64,000 nucleotides of DNA from Bolinopsis microptera (lineage: Eukaryota; Ctenophora; Tentaculata; Lobata; Bolinopsidae). The first letter of the stretch is position 1, and each line of letters opens with the position of its first letter. Positions 38,332-48,027 of the stretch are shown piece by piece. The position numbers and the translations under genes are program-made. Location: contig NC_087078.1 of NCBI RefSeq assembly GCF_026151205.1, positions 16,261,118 through 16,325,117 of the forward strand, written 5' to 3'. Below the pieces are notes generated by a model that saw only the letters and a program-made list of their open reading frames with translations, did not search any database and was not told the origin of the DNA.

Positions 38332-39519
38332 TATGTATACATAAAATCTGCTTTTCAGCGTAAGATCTTTACTTATTAGTATATTCAAACTTCAAGAATG
38401 CCAAATCTTTTTCCCTACTATAATTGCCGAGGGAAATAATATCGTAGGGAATAAGTAATCGGGTTTGGATATATGAAGTGAAAAAATGGGGATACGTTGA
38501 GGACAAAAGTCTGCTCCTTCGCAATAGACCACTCCCCTTTAATTATTTGTTTAGGAAGCGTCGGCCATGCGTTAATTAATTACACCGAAGTTCCTCCTCA
38601 TTGTAGGGAAAATAGATCGTGCGTGGTTTAACTACGGCCAAATTCTCGTTTTTATGCTCAATATTTCAACAACTTTATTAACTTAATCAACCATCTGAAC
38701 CGATATTTTGTGCAGGGAAAAAGAAGAGAAGAAGCCGGAAATAAATAACTATAGAAATTTGGTGGTTTCAATTTAGTAAGCCGGCTCCCCTGTTCACTTA
38801 ATCTCCAGTTTGGGCTGTGGAAAGAAATCAAGACATGTTAACCACATTCCTGACTGCCACAAACAATTTGACTATCGAGGTTGTGATCTTGAAACACATG
38901 ATTGAAGGAAACTGGACGAACGTTCCATCAGATGGCTACCGTACTCTATAATATAGTGTGGCAAATCCAGAGAACGATGTCATGTTTACAAGTCTTGTCG
39001 TCCAGCGTGTAAAGGAATCAGATGTAACACAGCACCGTGCAGTGATAGTCATTGATGATAAGCAGCAAAATTCCGACATGATACCAGTGACATTATCCCC
39101 AACTGATATTTTTAAATTATTCAGTTTAACTGTGATAAAAGCCTTTATTCATTTTCAAACAAAAAGGAATATGAAACACTAATACAAAGTTACTGAGTAT
39201 AAATCAGCCGACCGGTGCTGAAAATTAAATATATAATGCCTACTGATGAGACCAGCAGGCATAATGTCGATCTGAGGGGCTGCCCCTCACCAGGTCGCGG
39301 CTCAATTCCCAAACTCCTTAATTGCGTGGCTTTTCTGTTACTTATATATGTAAATATACGTTTCAGCACTGTGTGACGAGGTAGTAGACCCCCGCGCTAA
39401 TTACGGAGTTGGATTTTCGCGCGACCTGGTGAGGGTTGGGTTACATCTTGGTGACGCAGTAACCCAAAAAACCTTACCGCCTGGCTAGGCTTGATTGACG
39501 AATGACGATGTAGACCCTT
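38332..39519. other. Non-coding region with repeat fragments
   Basis: At 38405-38466 lies a copy of the short repeat also seen near 1653-1700 (GGGAATAAGTAATCGGGTT). At 39285-39328 and 39392-39436 are two roughly 45-bp inverted pieces sharing CCTCACCAGGTCGCG and CTAATTACGG/CTTAATTGCG. Between 38820 and 39180 there are disrupted coding-like readings with several stops and no recognisable family. Confidence 0.4.
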
Positions 39520-39527
39520 CAGATCGT

Positions 39528-40109
39528 GGCAGTATCGAGATAGCCCGACCACTGGTCCGCGGACCACTGTCCGCGGACCACTGTCTGCGGACCACTGTCC
39601 GCGGACCACTGTCTACCAGATCATATTACTGTATAATAACAGTATCCCCTGAATCAAGCAGGGTTCACATCATCCCCTGAATCAAGCAGGGTTCACATCA
39701 TCGCACGCGAATTGGAATTGGAATAGTTGTTGTTGTTGATGATGGCAACTGATAATACTTCACCAAAAACGAACGACTTATATACCACATTTTAATCGTA
39801 ATCATTTATTTCATTGAGCAATCAATATTATTCGTAACTAATTATATCCGAGAGACCACATTTGAATCGTAATCAATAGTTTGATCCAGTAATTTACTAC
39901 GCTACAATTAATTATGCTAGTCGTAACTAATTGCATCCAAGATACCATACATAGTATACCATTCATATGATCTGGTAACCAATCAACTATTCACAAACAC
40001 CTGTTGCTTGATTCAGGGGATACTGTTATTATACAGTAATATGATCTGGTAGACAGTGGTCCGCGGACAGTGGTCCGCAGACCAGTGGTCGGGCTATCTC
40101 GATACTGCC
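39528..40109. mobile_element. Inverted-repeat DNA element, perfect 8-bp TSD
   Basis: The ends GGCAGTATCGAGATAGCCCG and CGGGCTATCTCGATACTGCC are perfect inverted repeats continuing to about 30 bp and more loosely to over 100 bp. The flanks are identical CAGATCGT (39520-39527 and 40110-40117). Next to the left terminus is a tandem array of CCGCGGACCACTGT units (four or five), with two in the right arm. The non-coding centre is AT-rich. An 8-bp duplication fits hAT, P or Merlin; the GGCAG terminus is not typical hAT. Confidence 0.88.
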
Positions 40110-40117
40110 CAGATCGT

Positions 40118-41522
40118 TGCTCTGCGAATTAACAGAGCAACTCGTTACTCGATCCCTCGATGCGATGTAAGAATTCGAATGGTAGTTTGCGCGGCGCGTC
40201 GAATTGGCGAAGTCCTCCAACGCCTTTGATACATGTTTCGTATCCAAGATATTATTTTTTCGGCGGAGCGCGCTTCGCGCGCGAAAAGTGGCATGCAACG
40301 TATGTCAACAACGCTTAGCAAGTAGCGGACTTGCTAGAAGTCGTATTTTTAACAGCCGATTTGAGCTCGCGCGCAACATTAAGCACCAAGCACGCGCTCG
40401 GCACATTTTGCATTGATATGACCTTGATGGATGTTACTCTTATAAATTTCTTCGAAATAGGCGCGCGCTGCTTTCTTTTTTAGGCAAGTGCTACGAAGTA
40501 GCGCGCGCCGGGCTAGTCCATTAAGAATGAACAATATTGACCACGCTGCACGTGCAATATAATTCGGCCGATCAGAGGAGAGAAATCCGCAAAGTTAAAA
40601 TTGAGAGCTTGCTCTATCCAGAGCGCTTGCACTTGCAGTGCAAGTGGCGTGCGCCTGCTTTTTGTGAAACAAGCGTGCCCGCAATACTGGCACGAAAGCA
40701 CATGGTTATATAAAGTTGCTAGCTTTTGTTTGGCCCGAAAGAAGACTTTTTCTGATAGCTAGTAAAACCTACATTATCCCAAATTGAGCTCCTTGGGAGC
40801 TAACTTTCAAACAAGACCAGAGACGAACATTTTGTTGAAAACCGGAGGTCTTTATTTGTTTTCCTTTTAGGACCATATCTTTTAAACATTCACATAAGGA
40901 GGGAAAAATGTTGTGCCAACTCATGGCGCTTATTACGTTATAGACTACAGACTATTAATGGTGTTGTACAAAACATGACAAAAACTGAAAATGGGTCAAT
41001 ATGAATTTTCAATTTTCTTTTGGATTGTCACTTACTTTGAAGCCTGCAAACTTGCAATAGATTACTATAGTCGCCTTGAAAACACTGAAAACGAACTAAT
41101 CTGTGCTGCATTTTACGAACACATCATGTTGGGACTTCCTTGGTATACCAACACCTCAAAGCTTCTCACCAAATACAACTTCACCCCCTCATCTTCCTAA
41201 AAATATTTCCACTCAAATACTGGCAAGTGCATAATGCGATAGGACCTTAAAATAAAATTGAACCATACAAACTCGATTTATTTATTTTTCTAAAACTAGC
41301 AGTATATAACATTTCTAAATTATCCCTACACACTTGTAAATAATTAGAATTGTGTAACTTAAATTATTTCAGAATTACAACTATTGTGTACTCAATAAAG
41401 TAATTATCATTTTTTGTATCATTGTATCCTTGTATCCTTGTATCCTTGTATCCTAGTGAAACAAATTTTTAGTGAAACAAATTTAAAATTTTATCCTTTA
41501 TTTTACAATCATAACAAAAAGC
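40118..41522. other. Non-coding; SINE-like piece and a LINE-like 3' tail
   Basis: TTGCTCTG/CAGAGCAA at 40115-40141 form a small hairpin, and AGCGCGCTTCGCGCGCG lies near 40266. About 40608-40710 matches the short dispersed repeat near 19600. At 41391-41453 an AATAAA is followed by four to five (TTGTATCC) units, a typical 3' microsatellite tail of a non-LTR retrotransposon, then TAGTGAAACAAATTT twice. A 69-codon frame at 40991-41200 just upstream may be that element's last coding piece; I do not recognise it. Confidence 0.4.
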
Positions 41523-41530
41523 GGCAAAAC

Positions 41531-41819
41531 CAGTGGCGTAACGAAAGGCCCTGCTGACCCCGCTGTGCAGGGGGGCGCCGTCTTAGGGGGGCGCCAAATC
41601 GTCGTTTGAATGTGGGACAATTTCGAAAACTTAACTAAAGTACTAGCAAAACTGCGCGTTTTGCTCTAGATACACACTTTTTTAGAGATTTTACCGGCGT
41701 ATTCTTTAAAATCACCTAATTTGTTCAATTTTAGGGAGGGGCACCAAAAGGGGAGGGGGTGCCAACAGGGGGGCGCTTTTTTCGGCAGGGGGGCGCCAAC
41801 AGGCAACGTTACGCCACTG
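41531..41819. mobile_element. hAT-like MITE, 289 bp, perfect 8-bp TSD
   Basis: Ends CAGTGGCGTAACG and CGTTACGCCACTG, flanked by GGCAAAAC on both sides (41523-41530 and 41820-41827). The body is G-rich with repeated GGGGGGCGCC blocks. It is inserted within the LINE fragment that continues at 41820. Confidence 0.92.
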
Positions 41820-42709
41820 GGCAAAACCTCTTTCTCACATGGGAAAATACAATGACATTTGACACCACGTGGAATAACTTGATCTATCAACTTAGTCCGG
41901 AACTGTTAAAGTTTCATGTCAATGCTATTCATGACACTGCGTCAACACCTAGCAACCTAAAGCTTTGGAATAAAGCCGTTTCAGGAAACTGTAAACTCTG
42001 CAGCAAACAAGGGACACTCAATCATATCCTGACGTTCTGCAAGGTTGCTCTAAGACAGGGACGTTTCAACTGGCGCCATGATCAGGTCCTACGTGAAATC
42101 ATGAAGACCGTTTCATCACAGATTGAAGAGTTTAATTCCGACATCGCCAAGGAATCGAAGAGGGCACCGTCGGTCTTTCACAAGGCAGGCAATAAGCGCG
42201 AGAAGGTTACCTTAGCTGACCCAACTCATCATAAGACCCAAAGATATTTCTTTTCAGATGCCAACGACTGGAAGATAATATTTGATGAGGATGAGAGACA
42301 GAGGAACTTCCCGCAGCACATTGCAGCTACACCACTAAGACCTGATGTAGTGATCTATTCAGATAAAGCAAAGAAGGTTTATCTAATGGAGCTGACTTGT
42401 GGAAATGAGCAGAACTTTGCTGATCAAGAGAAGCGAAAGATGAAGAGATATCAGCAGCTGACAGAAGAGATAGAAGCCAACGGATGGGCTTGCAAGCTCC
42501 AGACAGTAGAAGTGGGAGCTCGAGGCATTTACAACTATAGCCTCCCAACCTTTATGAACCACCTGAACGTAAACAACAAAGAGAAGAAGAAGGCCTGCAT
42601 GAAGATCGCTGAGATCAGCCTGAGGGCATCGTATACCATCTATTTGTCCAGAAACAATACCATATGGACAGATGATTGGGAGTTAGTCAAGAGACCAGTA
42701 ATAGCATAG
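41820..42709 (+). pseudogene. 5'-truncated RLE-type LINE: zinc knuckle plus restriction-like endonuclease
   Basis: An open stretch of about 296 codons reads QNLFLTWENTMTFDTTWNNL, then a CCHC knuckle (CKLCSKQGTLNHILTFC, spacing C-x2-C-x7-H-x4-C) and the endonuclease core LRPDVVIYSDKAKKVYLMEL, with KRYQQLTEEIEANGW further on. CCHC followed by RPD...ELT is the C-terminal layout of R2/R4/NeSL-type LINEs. The reverse transcriptase part is absent. The element was already truncated when the MITE at 41531-41819 inserted; a few codons may lie left of the MITE. It is related to, but clearly different from, the element at 44564-52941. Confidence 0.8.
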
Positions 42710-44292
42710 TAGGAGCGTAGAATGTTTGGGCCCAGAAAAACATGTTTAATACCGCTATGAACCCGTCATAAGCCGGGGACTACTATGAAAGTGATGATGC
42801 TGTGTTGTTGAAAGACCTTCGACCAATCAAAGATGTACCTCATCACGCCAAGCAGTTATGCTTGTAGGTGAATATACACTTATAGAGTACAACAACTTTA
42901 TAACACTCCATAATATTTATAAGCCTCCGTTTTGAAAGTTTTAAATTTTAATATATTCACATTTCTATTTAAAATTCAATTTAATGTATAAATCAATAAC
43001 TGGCCGCCAAAGCCGCGCATTCTTGAAAACAGAATTAAATTGTTTATGATTATACGACAAATAGAAATAAATTTAAAACAATCCGTGGTTTTTTAAAAAT
43101 AAATTATAATCTTACCTAAATCCAAAGCCAGCTTTGTAAAATTTACTATTTACTATTAGATTTACATTTATAACCCTGCACGCATCCGTTCTTATGCGGC
43201 GCGGCTCAAGCCGCGCATGCACGTATTATTTTATACTTTTTGCTTTCTAATAAATATCGTGTCAATGTGTACGTCTAAATGTTCATGTTTTGTGTAAAAC
43301 GAATCCAATTGAGCTTAGTGACAAGGATAAGGACCCAAGTGCCTGTACGGCTTTTTCGGACCCCTGTGGACCACTACTCTTGAAATCGCTTTACAACTAG
43401 TGAACATTTACAACTGTTATATAATATATAACGTCATTTGACAATTATTATCATTAATCTACAATCTAACTGTCTTGCTGAGGGGGAGGAGTAAACGCTT
43501 CACAAACTAAGATACTTACAACATACAAAATTTAAAACCATCAACACGGTTATAGTTAATATCAAGGGCCAATTTGGTATACCTCTATTTCGTTGTAATA
43601 TCTAGTATATCTTCACATCTTAATACTATAATGAAATACAATAGGATACATGTTTCGAGAAAGAAAGGTTGGTCCGATTATTAACAAAAGTAAACAAAAG
43701 TCCATCAGGGACTCCACGGAGTCGAAAAAGGTACACGGCTGCTGTCTGGTGCTGCTAGGCATTTATTGATCAAGATGTTTTATTGTATTGGTTTTTTATG
43801 ATTCTATTGTTCGTGACTAATCAAGTTCTAAGTGGGGGTATAAAGTGCTGCCTAAGATACTTCGTCATCTCATGTCCAGTATAATGAATATCCTTGTATC
43901 CTTGTATCCAGTACCTCAATTTGGTTTCATACCATCATTAATTAATTAACTAATTGGTCTCTGGCCGCAAAAAGTCAAATTTGTGTTCAGAATTTAAATA
44001 TTCATATTTGTAAATTATGGGCCTGGGACAGAAATTGGAAAATATGAATTTTTGTTTTATCAAGGGAACGTGGGACGTCAGCAAGATTTTTGCCAATTTT
44101 ACCCCCCCCCCCCCTCCCCTGTCAGTAGTAAAACAAAGTATTTTTAGTAAAACAAAGTATTTTATTTATTAGCAGTGCAATCAATTCATATGATATAATT
44201 ATAAGAATATAATAGTATGTCACACCTGTTTAACTGTTACATTTGAGTAGTCGTGCCATGGCTTAATCTAACTAGGACCAGTGGTGTCGATT
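42710..44292. other. Non-coding; probable LINE 3' UTR and low-complexity sequence
   Basis: AT-rich sequence following the LINE stop. Two TTGTATCC-type units at 43891-43911 resemble the tail near 41420. A C-run (CCCCCCCCCCCCC then TCCCC) lies at 44102-44119, followed by two copies of AGTAAAACAAAGTATTT. No gene is supported. Confidence 0.4.
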
Positions 44293-44541
44293 AACATTTA
44301 ATAGGTAATAATATTACCAGGTATGCTCTTTTTCAAAGAATTCCCTTCCTAGGATTTGTTCATCTATACAACGTGTTCTGGCACATGTTCTAAATTTATC
44401 TAGATATGCTTCAAGGTCACCAAATAGTATTCTGATACATTTTTTCTGAGTGATGAAGATAGGTTGAAGCATATTGTTACTCGACCCACCCCATACCGAT
44501 ATTCCAAATCTTAGGTATGACTCAAATAACGTGTGGTACAA
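44293..44541 (-). pseudogene. LINE reverse-transcriptase C-terminal fragment
   Basis: The minus-strand reading YHTLFESYLRFGISVWGGSS, LQPIFITQKKCIRILFGD and CARTRCIDEQILGREFFEKE is the segment downstream of the RT core in CR1/Jockey-like LINEs (SHLxYGISVWG, QKKxIRI). Only this piece is present. It is the outermost layer of the nest: the L2-like LINE tail and the RLE LINE lie immediately to its right. Confidence 0.75.
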
Positions 44542-44543
44542 TT

Positions 44544-44563
44544 CTTTATAATAATAATAATAA
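44544..44563. repeat. Left copy of 20-bp direct repeat flanking the RLE LINE
   Basis: CTTTATAATAATAATAATAA, identical to 52942-52961. On the right it forms the 3' microsatellite tail of the L2-like LINE, so it is the probable target-site duplication of the RLE LINE. Confidence 0.8.
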
Positions 44564-44685
44564 GGACCCCGCTCAGAACACCAGAGCTAGTGAGTAGTGG
44601 GTCCGAGGCTGATACTCGTGGTCAGCACCCCCGGGGTCGGTAACGGCAGCAGTCCATTGGATGGCTGCCGGCTAGAGCTACTCAC
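44564..44685 (+). ncRNA. Candidate HDV-like self-cleaving ribozyme at the LINE 5' end
   Basis: The parts of a nested double pseudoknot are present in order. P1: GACCCCG (44565-44571) with CGGGGTC (44632-44638). P2: GTGAGTAG (44590-44597) with CTACTCAC (44678-44685). P3: GCTGA (44608-44612) with TCAGC (44622-44626), loop containing CTCG. After P1 come GG and TAAC, then P4 CGGCAGC (44644-44650) with GCTGCCG (44664-44670), then J4/2 GCTAGAG with a candidate catalytic C (GGCTAG; hepatitis-delta antigenome-type ribozymes have GGCTAA here). Cleavage at the P1 start would release the RNA at, or one base from, the element boundary. Against it: the first G (44564) has no G.U partner. P3 is longer than the minimal form. 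Not tested for activity. Confidence 0.6.
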
Positions 44686-45511
44686 TCCCTGGCATTGCCA
44701 GATGTCTTCTTCCTGAGGTTCAGTTATAGCACAAAGTTTAAACTATTAAAAACACTGTTAGTTCCCCCGTTACTAGTCCAAGTAACGGGCTAGAACTTGA
44801 TCAAACAGCTGGTGAAACACCTGTAGACCACCAGAACCTCAGGCTCTTATGTCCCTTCTCAACATCACTTAATGTTATCATGAGATTTTGTACTTGCTTA
44901 ATTTTCATGTTTAGGAGGGAAAAAAGAAAAGAAAATTACAAAAAAAGTTAAAAAGAAAAAAAAAAAAGAAAAAAAAAAGCACAAAATGGAAAAACCAAGA
45001 AAAATATCTGTAACTGAGAAAGCAGTATTTTAAGATAATATATCCCCTAATTTTTATTCCATATCATAGCAGCACAGACTGCTGGTACTGAAAGAATATC
45101 ATTCCTTTGGAAATATTACTATCTATAATGTTACTATACTCGAGTAATTATAACATTGTAATCATTTTATATTTCATTGTATTGTTTGTTAATTGTCCCC
45201 CGGTTAATTCCCTTTCTTGCCTCTCGTTGGTTAAATTCTTGTATCCTTCTGCTCTAGCTCTTGGTTTGTTGACTAGGTGCAATTGACACCTAGTGGTTTT
45301 CTTATCGGGCATGGACTGACCCGCAGAAGTCCCCCAATCTTAAGTTGTGGACTCGTGACAAAAGGATGCGTGGCCATGGGTTAAATGGTTACTAACGGGT
45401 CTACTACCCAGGAGGTAGCTACCTGGGGAGCTGGGCGACGCGGGGCAACGCTCAGTGCTCTGTTTTCCCTGCCAACTCTCTAGGGGGTATACTAAGTCCC
45501 CCAGTTATGAT
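44686..45511 (+). other. 5' untranslated region of the RLE LINE
   Basis: A GC-moderate leader containing small hairpins such as CGTTAC(tagtccaa)GTAACG near 44770 and GGTAGCTACC near 45415, an A-rich stretch at 44928-44980 (AAAAAAGTTAAAAAG, then long A runs), and a conserved-looking block just before the ORF. No upstream ORF is supported. Confidence 0.5.
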
Positions 45512-46335
45512 ATGAATTCTCTCTCAAATTCTTCAAACTCTCCTACTCTCCCTACTAATGGGTCAGGGCAGGATCAACAACCTAACATCATCCCTCCAGC
45601 TCGACGTGAGAGGAAGGCTCGCACGGAGACTTCCACTCGGCACACGTGGAGCAAGGAGGACAACATACAGCTCATGACGCTGTATTACCAGAGCCAACCA
45701 TCCCGCTCTGGTTACAGGAGAAGACTCCGATCACTGTGGGATGATGCCGGACTCTTCACTTGTACGGAACAAAGATTGGCAGACCAAGCAAGGTCAATCA
45801 GAAATAATAATCTCCTTTCAGACATAGAACTACTGGAGATTCGAGGTACTCTTCCACCTAGCGTAGTGGAAGAGGCTCCAACAACGACAACTCAAGCTTT
45901 ACCCACAGTCTCCCAAGCAATCAGGACGTTGAGGGATGCAACTATCCCAACTGTCGCCGCCGAAGAACTCACCCCCACCACAACGGTACCTGATTTTGAC
46001 AAGGAGGCAGGGGTCGACCGAGGGCAGGATTTTCGACCGAGGCCGAGGCCGAGGAAAATACAGTTAGTTAAGACCGAGGCCGAGGACAACCGAGGTTTCT
46101 TTTTTTGACCGAGGCCGAGGCCGAGGAGTGCAAATTTTGACCGAGGCCGAGGCCGAGGCCGAGGAATTTTGGCAGAAAAATTGTTGGGAAAAAGGGCATT
46201 GTTTATTAGGAAAAGCGCACTGTACCTAATCAGATTGTACTGTGTACTATACTGTGTACACACGTTACAATCATTATGAAGGGGCAAGTTCGCCAAGAGT
46301 CAGGAGTGGGCATGCTAATAAGCAGAGCTATCCGA

Positions 46336-46836
46336 GGTACCGCGACAATTGACCCCCCGACAATTGACCCCCGACAATTGACCCCCCGACAATTGACCCC
46401 CCGACAATTGACCCCTATGTAATTACACTGGGGTCAATTGTCGCGAAATCTAGGGTTTAGTACGACAATTGACCCCCCGACAATTGACCCCCATGTAATT
46501 ACACTGGGGTCAATTGATCGGGTCCTGGGTCAGGGTTAGGGTTAGGGTTAGGGTTAGGGTTAGGGTTAGGGTCCTGGGTCAGGGTTAGGGTTAGGGTTAG
46601 GGTTACGGTTAGGGTCCTGGGTCAGGGTCAGGGTTAGGGTCAGGGTCAGGGTCAGGGTCAGGGTCAGGGTCAGGGTCAGGGTCAGGGTCAGGGTCAGGGT
46701 CAGGGTCAGGGTCAGGGTCCTGGGTCCTGGGTCTTGGGTCCTGGGTCCTGGGTCAGGGTCAAGGTCAGCCGTGGGTCAATTGTCGGGGGGTAAATTGTCG
46801 GGGGTCAATTGTCGGGGGGTCAATTGTCGCCCACCC
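46336..46836. mobile_element. 501-bp element nested in the hAT, carrying telomere-like arrays
   Basis: Flanked by identical CTATCCGA (46328-46335 and 46837-46844). The inverted ends are GGTACCGCGACAATTG at the left and CAATTGTCGCCCACCC at the right, followed inward by multiple GACAATTGACCCCCC units pointing inward on both sides. The core is an array of GGGTTA and GGGTCA hexamers. Removal restores the hAT reading SYPNLAECSRKYLSAPASSA. Confidence 0.85.
46531..46765. repeat. Telomere-like GGGTTA and variant GGGTCA arrays
   Basis: Two blocks of GGGTTA (about six and four units, one GGTTAC variant) are separated by GGGTCCTGGGTCA and followed by roughly fifteen GGGTCA units and further GGGTCCT units. 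It is interstitial, inside a transposon, and strongly strand-asymmetric in G. Confidence 0.95.
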
Positions 46837-46844
46837 CTATCCGA

Positions 46845-47149
46845 ACCTTGCTGAGTGTTCAAGGAAATATCTATCTGCGCCGGCGAGCTCAGCAGCACCA
46901 GAGAGATTGTTTTCTACAGCAGGGCACATCCTGAAGTTAAATCGCCTCAGCCTTAAGCCAACAAACTTTGAGGGGTGCTTGTTTCTCAAAAAGAACATCG
47001 GAACATTTGGGGACGACTTCGGCCCCTGTCCAAATGAATTTGAAGCCCCAAATAAAGAGGACTGTCCCCCTTCTTCTGAGCTGTGCACAGAAGATTATTC
47101 TGATTCAGAGTGCTCAGATATTGTCATTTCATCAGACGATGAATCTTAG
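46845..47149 (+). pseudogene. hAT transposase C-terminal dimerisation domain fragment
   Basis: Together with the residues left of the nested element, the reading is SYPNLAECSRKYLSAPASSA followed by APERLFSTAGHILKLNRLSL and KPTNFEGCLFLKKN, then an acidic tail ending SSDDES and a stop. The YPxLAxxARKYLxxPAxSxxxER.FSxAG...R..L.P.....FL..N pattern is the hAT family C-terminal dimerisation region. The DDE core is absent. Confidence 0.88.
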
Positions 47150-48027
47150 ACTATGATATTTTTAGTTTTGTGTCCTGGTCAATTGGTCGTTTTATTTTCA
47201 ATTTTACAAATTCGTTTACATTAACCTCACAAACCTTACAAAAATCCTCGGTCAAATCCTCGGTAAAATCGTCAAATTTCGCCGAGGCCGAGGAATTTCG
47301 AATCTATTTTTGACCGAGGCCGAGGCGAACCGAGGAATTGTCCTCCTGACCGAGGCCGAGGCCGAGGCCGAGGAAAAATCGCCATTCCTCGGTAAAACCG
47401 AGGCCGAGGCCGAGGACTCGGTCGACCCTTGCAAGGAGGCAATCATTGAACGGCTAAAAAGGCTCCTAGAAGACCCTTCAGTGATAGAAACCAAGCCCCT
47501 GAGACATGTGAACAGAAAGAAGCTTATGGAGGAAACATCTCTCATCAACTCATGTATAGCAGAGATTCCAACTTCTTCAATCACTGAAACCAACACCCTA
47601 TTGCTTGCAGGGGCACATTTAGTCAGCGAAAGACTTGGTGAAAAACCTGCAAATAAGAATACAGGGAAACGGAAAACTCCACTATGGAAAAGAAGAATCG
47701 AAGATAAGATTACCCAGGTTAGGAAAGACATCTCCTACCTTGAGGAGAAGAAGAAAGGTACTACCCTTAAACAAAAAATACTAGAAGGGCTCAACAGACG
47801 TCACCCTCTGTTGAAGAAAAAGGGTATACCATGCATCATTGAGGAGCTCAAGCAACGTCTTCGCGCAAAAGCAGCTAAGATAAAGAGATTTAATAAAAGA
47901 TGCGAACGATACCACCAGAACAAGTTGTTTGGAAACAACCAGAGGCAGTTCTACAGAAACCTTCAAACAAACCCTGAAGAACAGGATATCTCCCACCCTG
48001 AGGCTGACAAGGATTCTTGTCTGAAGT

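Larger units (their letters stand above)
46008..47431. mobile_element. hAT element inserted in the LINE ORF, perfect 8-bp TSD
   Basis: Termini CAGGGGTCGACCGAG and CTCGGTCGACCCTTG (one mismatch) are flanked by CAAGGAGG on both sides (46000-46007 and 47432-47439). Both subterminal regions (about 46015-46165 and 47225-47420) carry many direct copies of GACCGAGGCCGAGG, probably transposase-binding repeats. Only the last part of a hAT transposase gene survives inside, and a second element is inserted beside it. Confidence 0.9.

Noticed and set aside
38800-39182. Cys-rich coding fragment (CGKKSRHVNHIPDCHKQF)
   Set aside because: Frames are interrupted by several stops and no family is recognised.
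39240-39320. tRNA or tRNA-derived SINE (GGTCGCGGCTCAATTCC resembles a B box)
   Set aside because: No A box at the right distance and no cloverleaf; a reversed partner at 39392-39436 suggests an inverted-repeat fragment instead.
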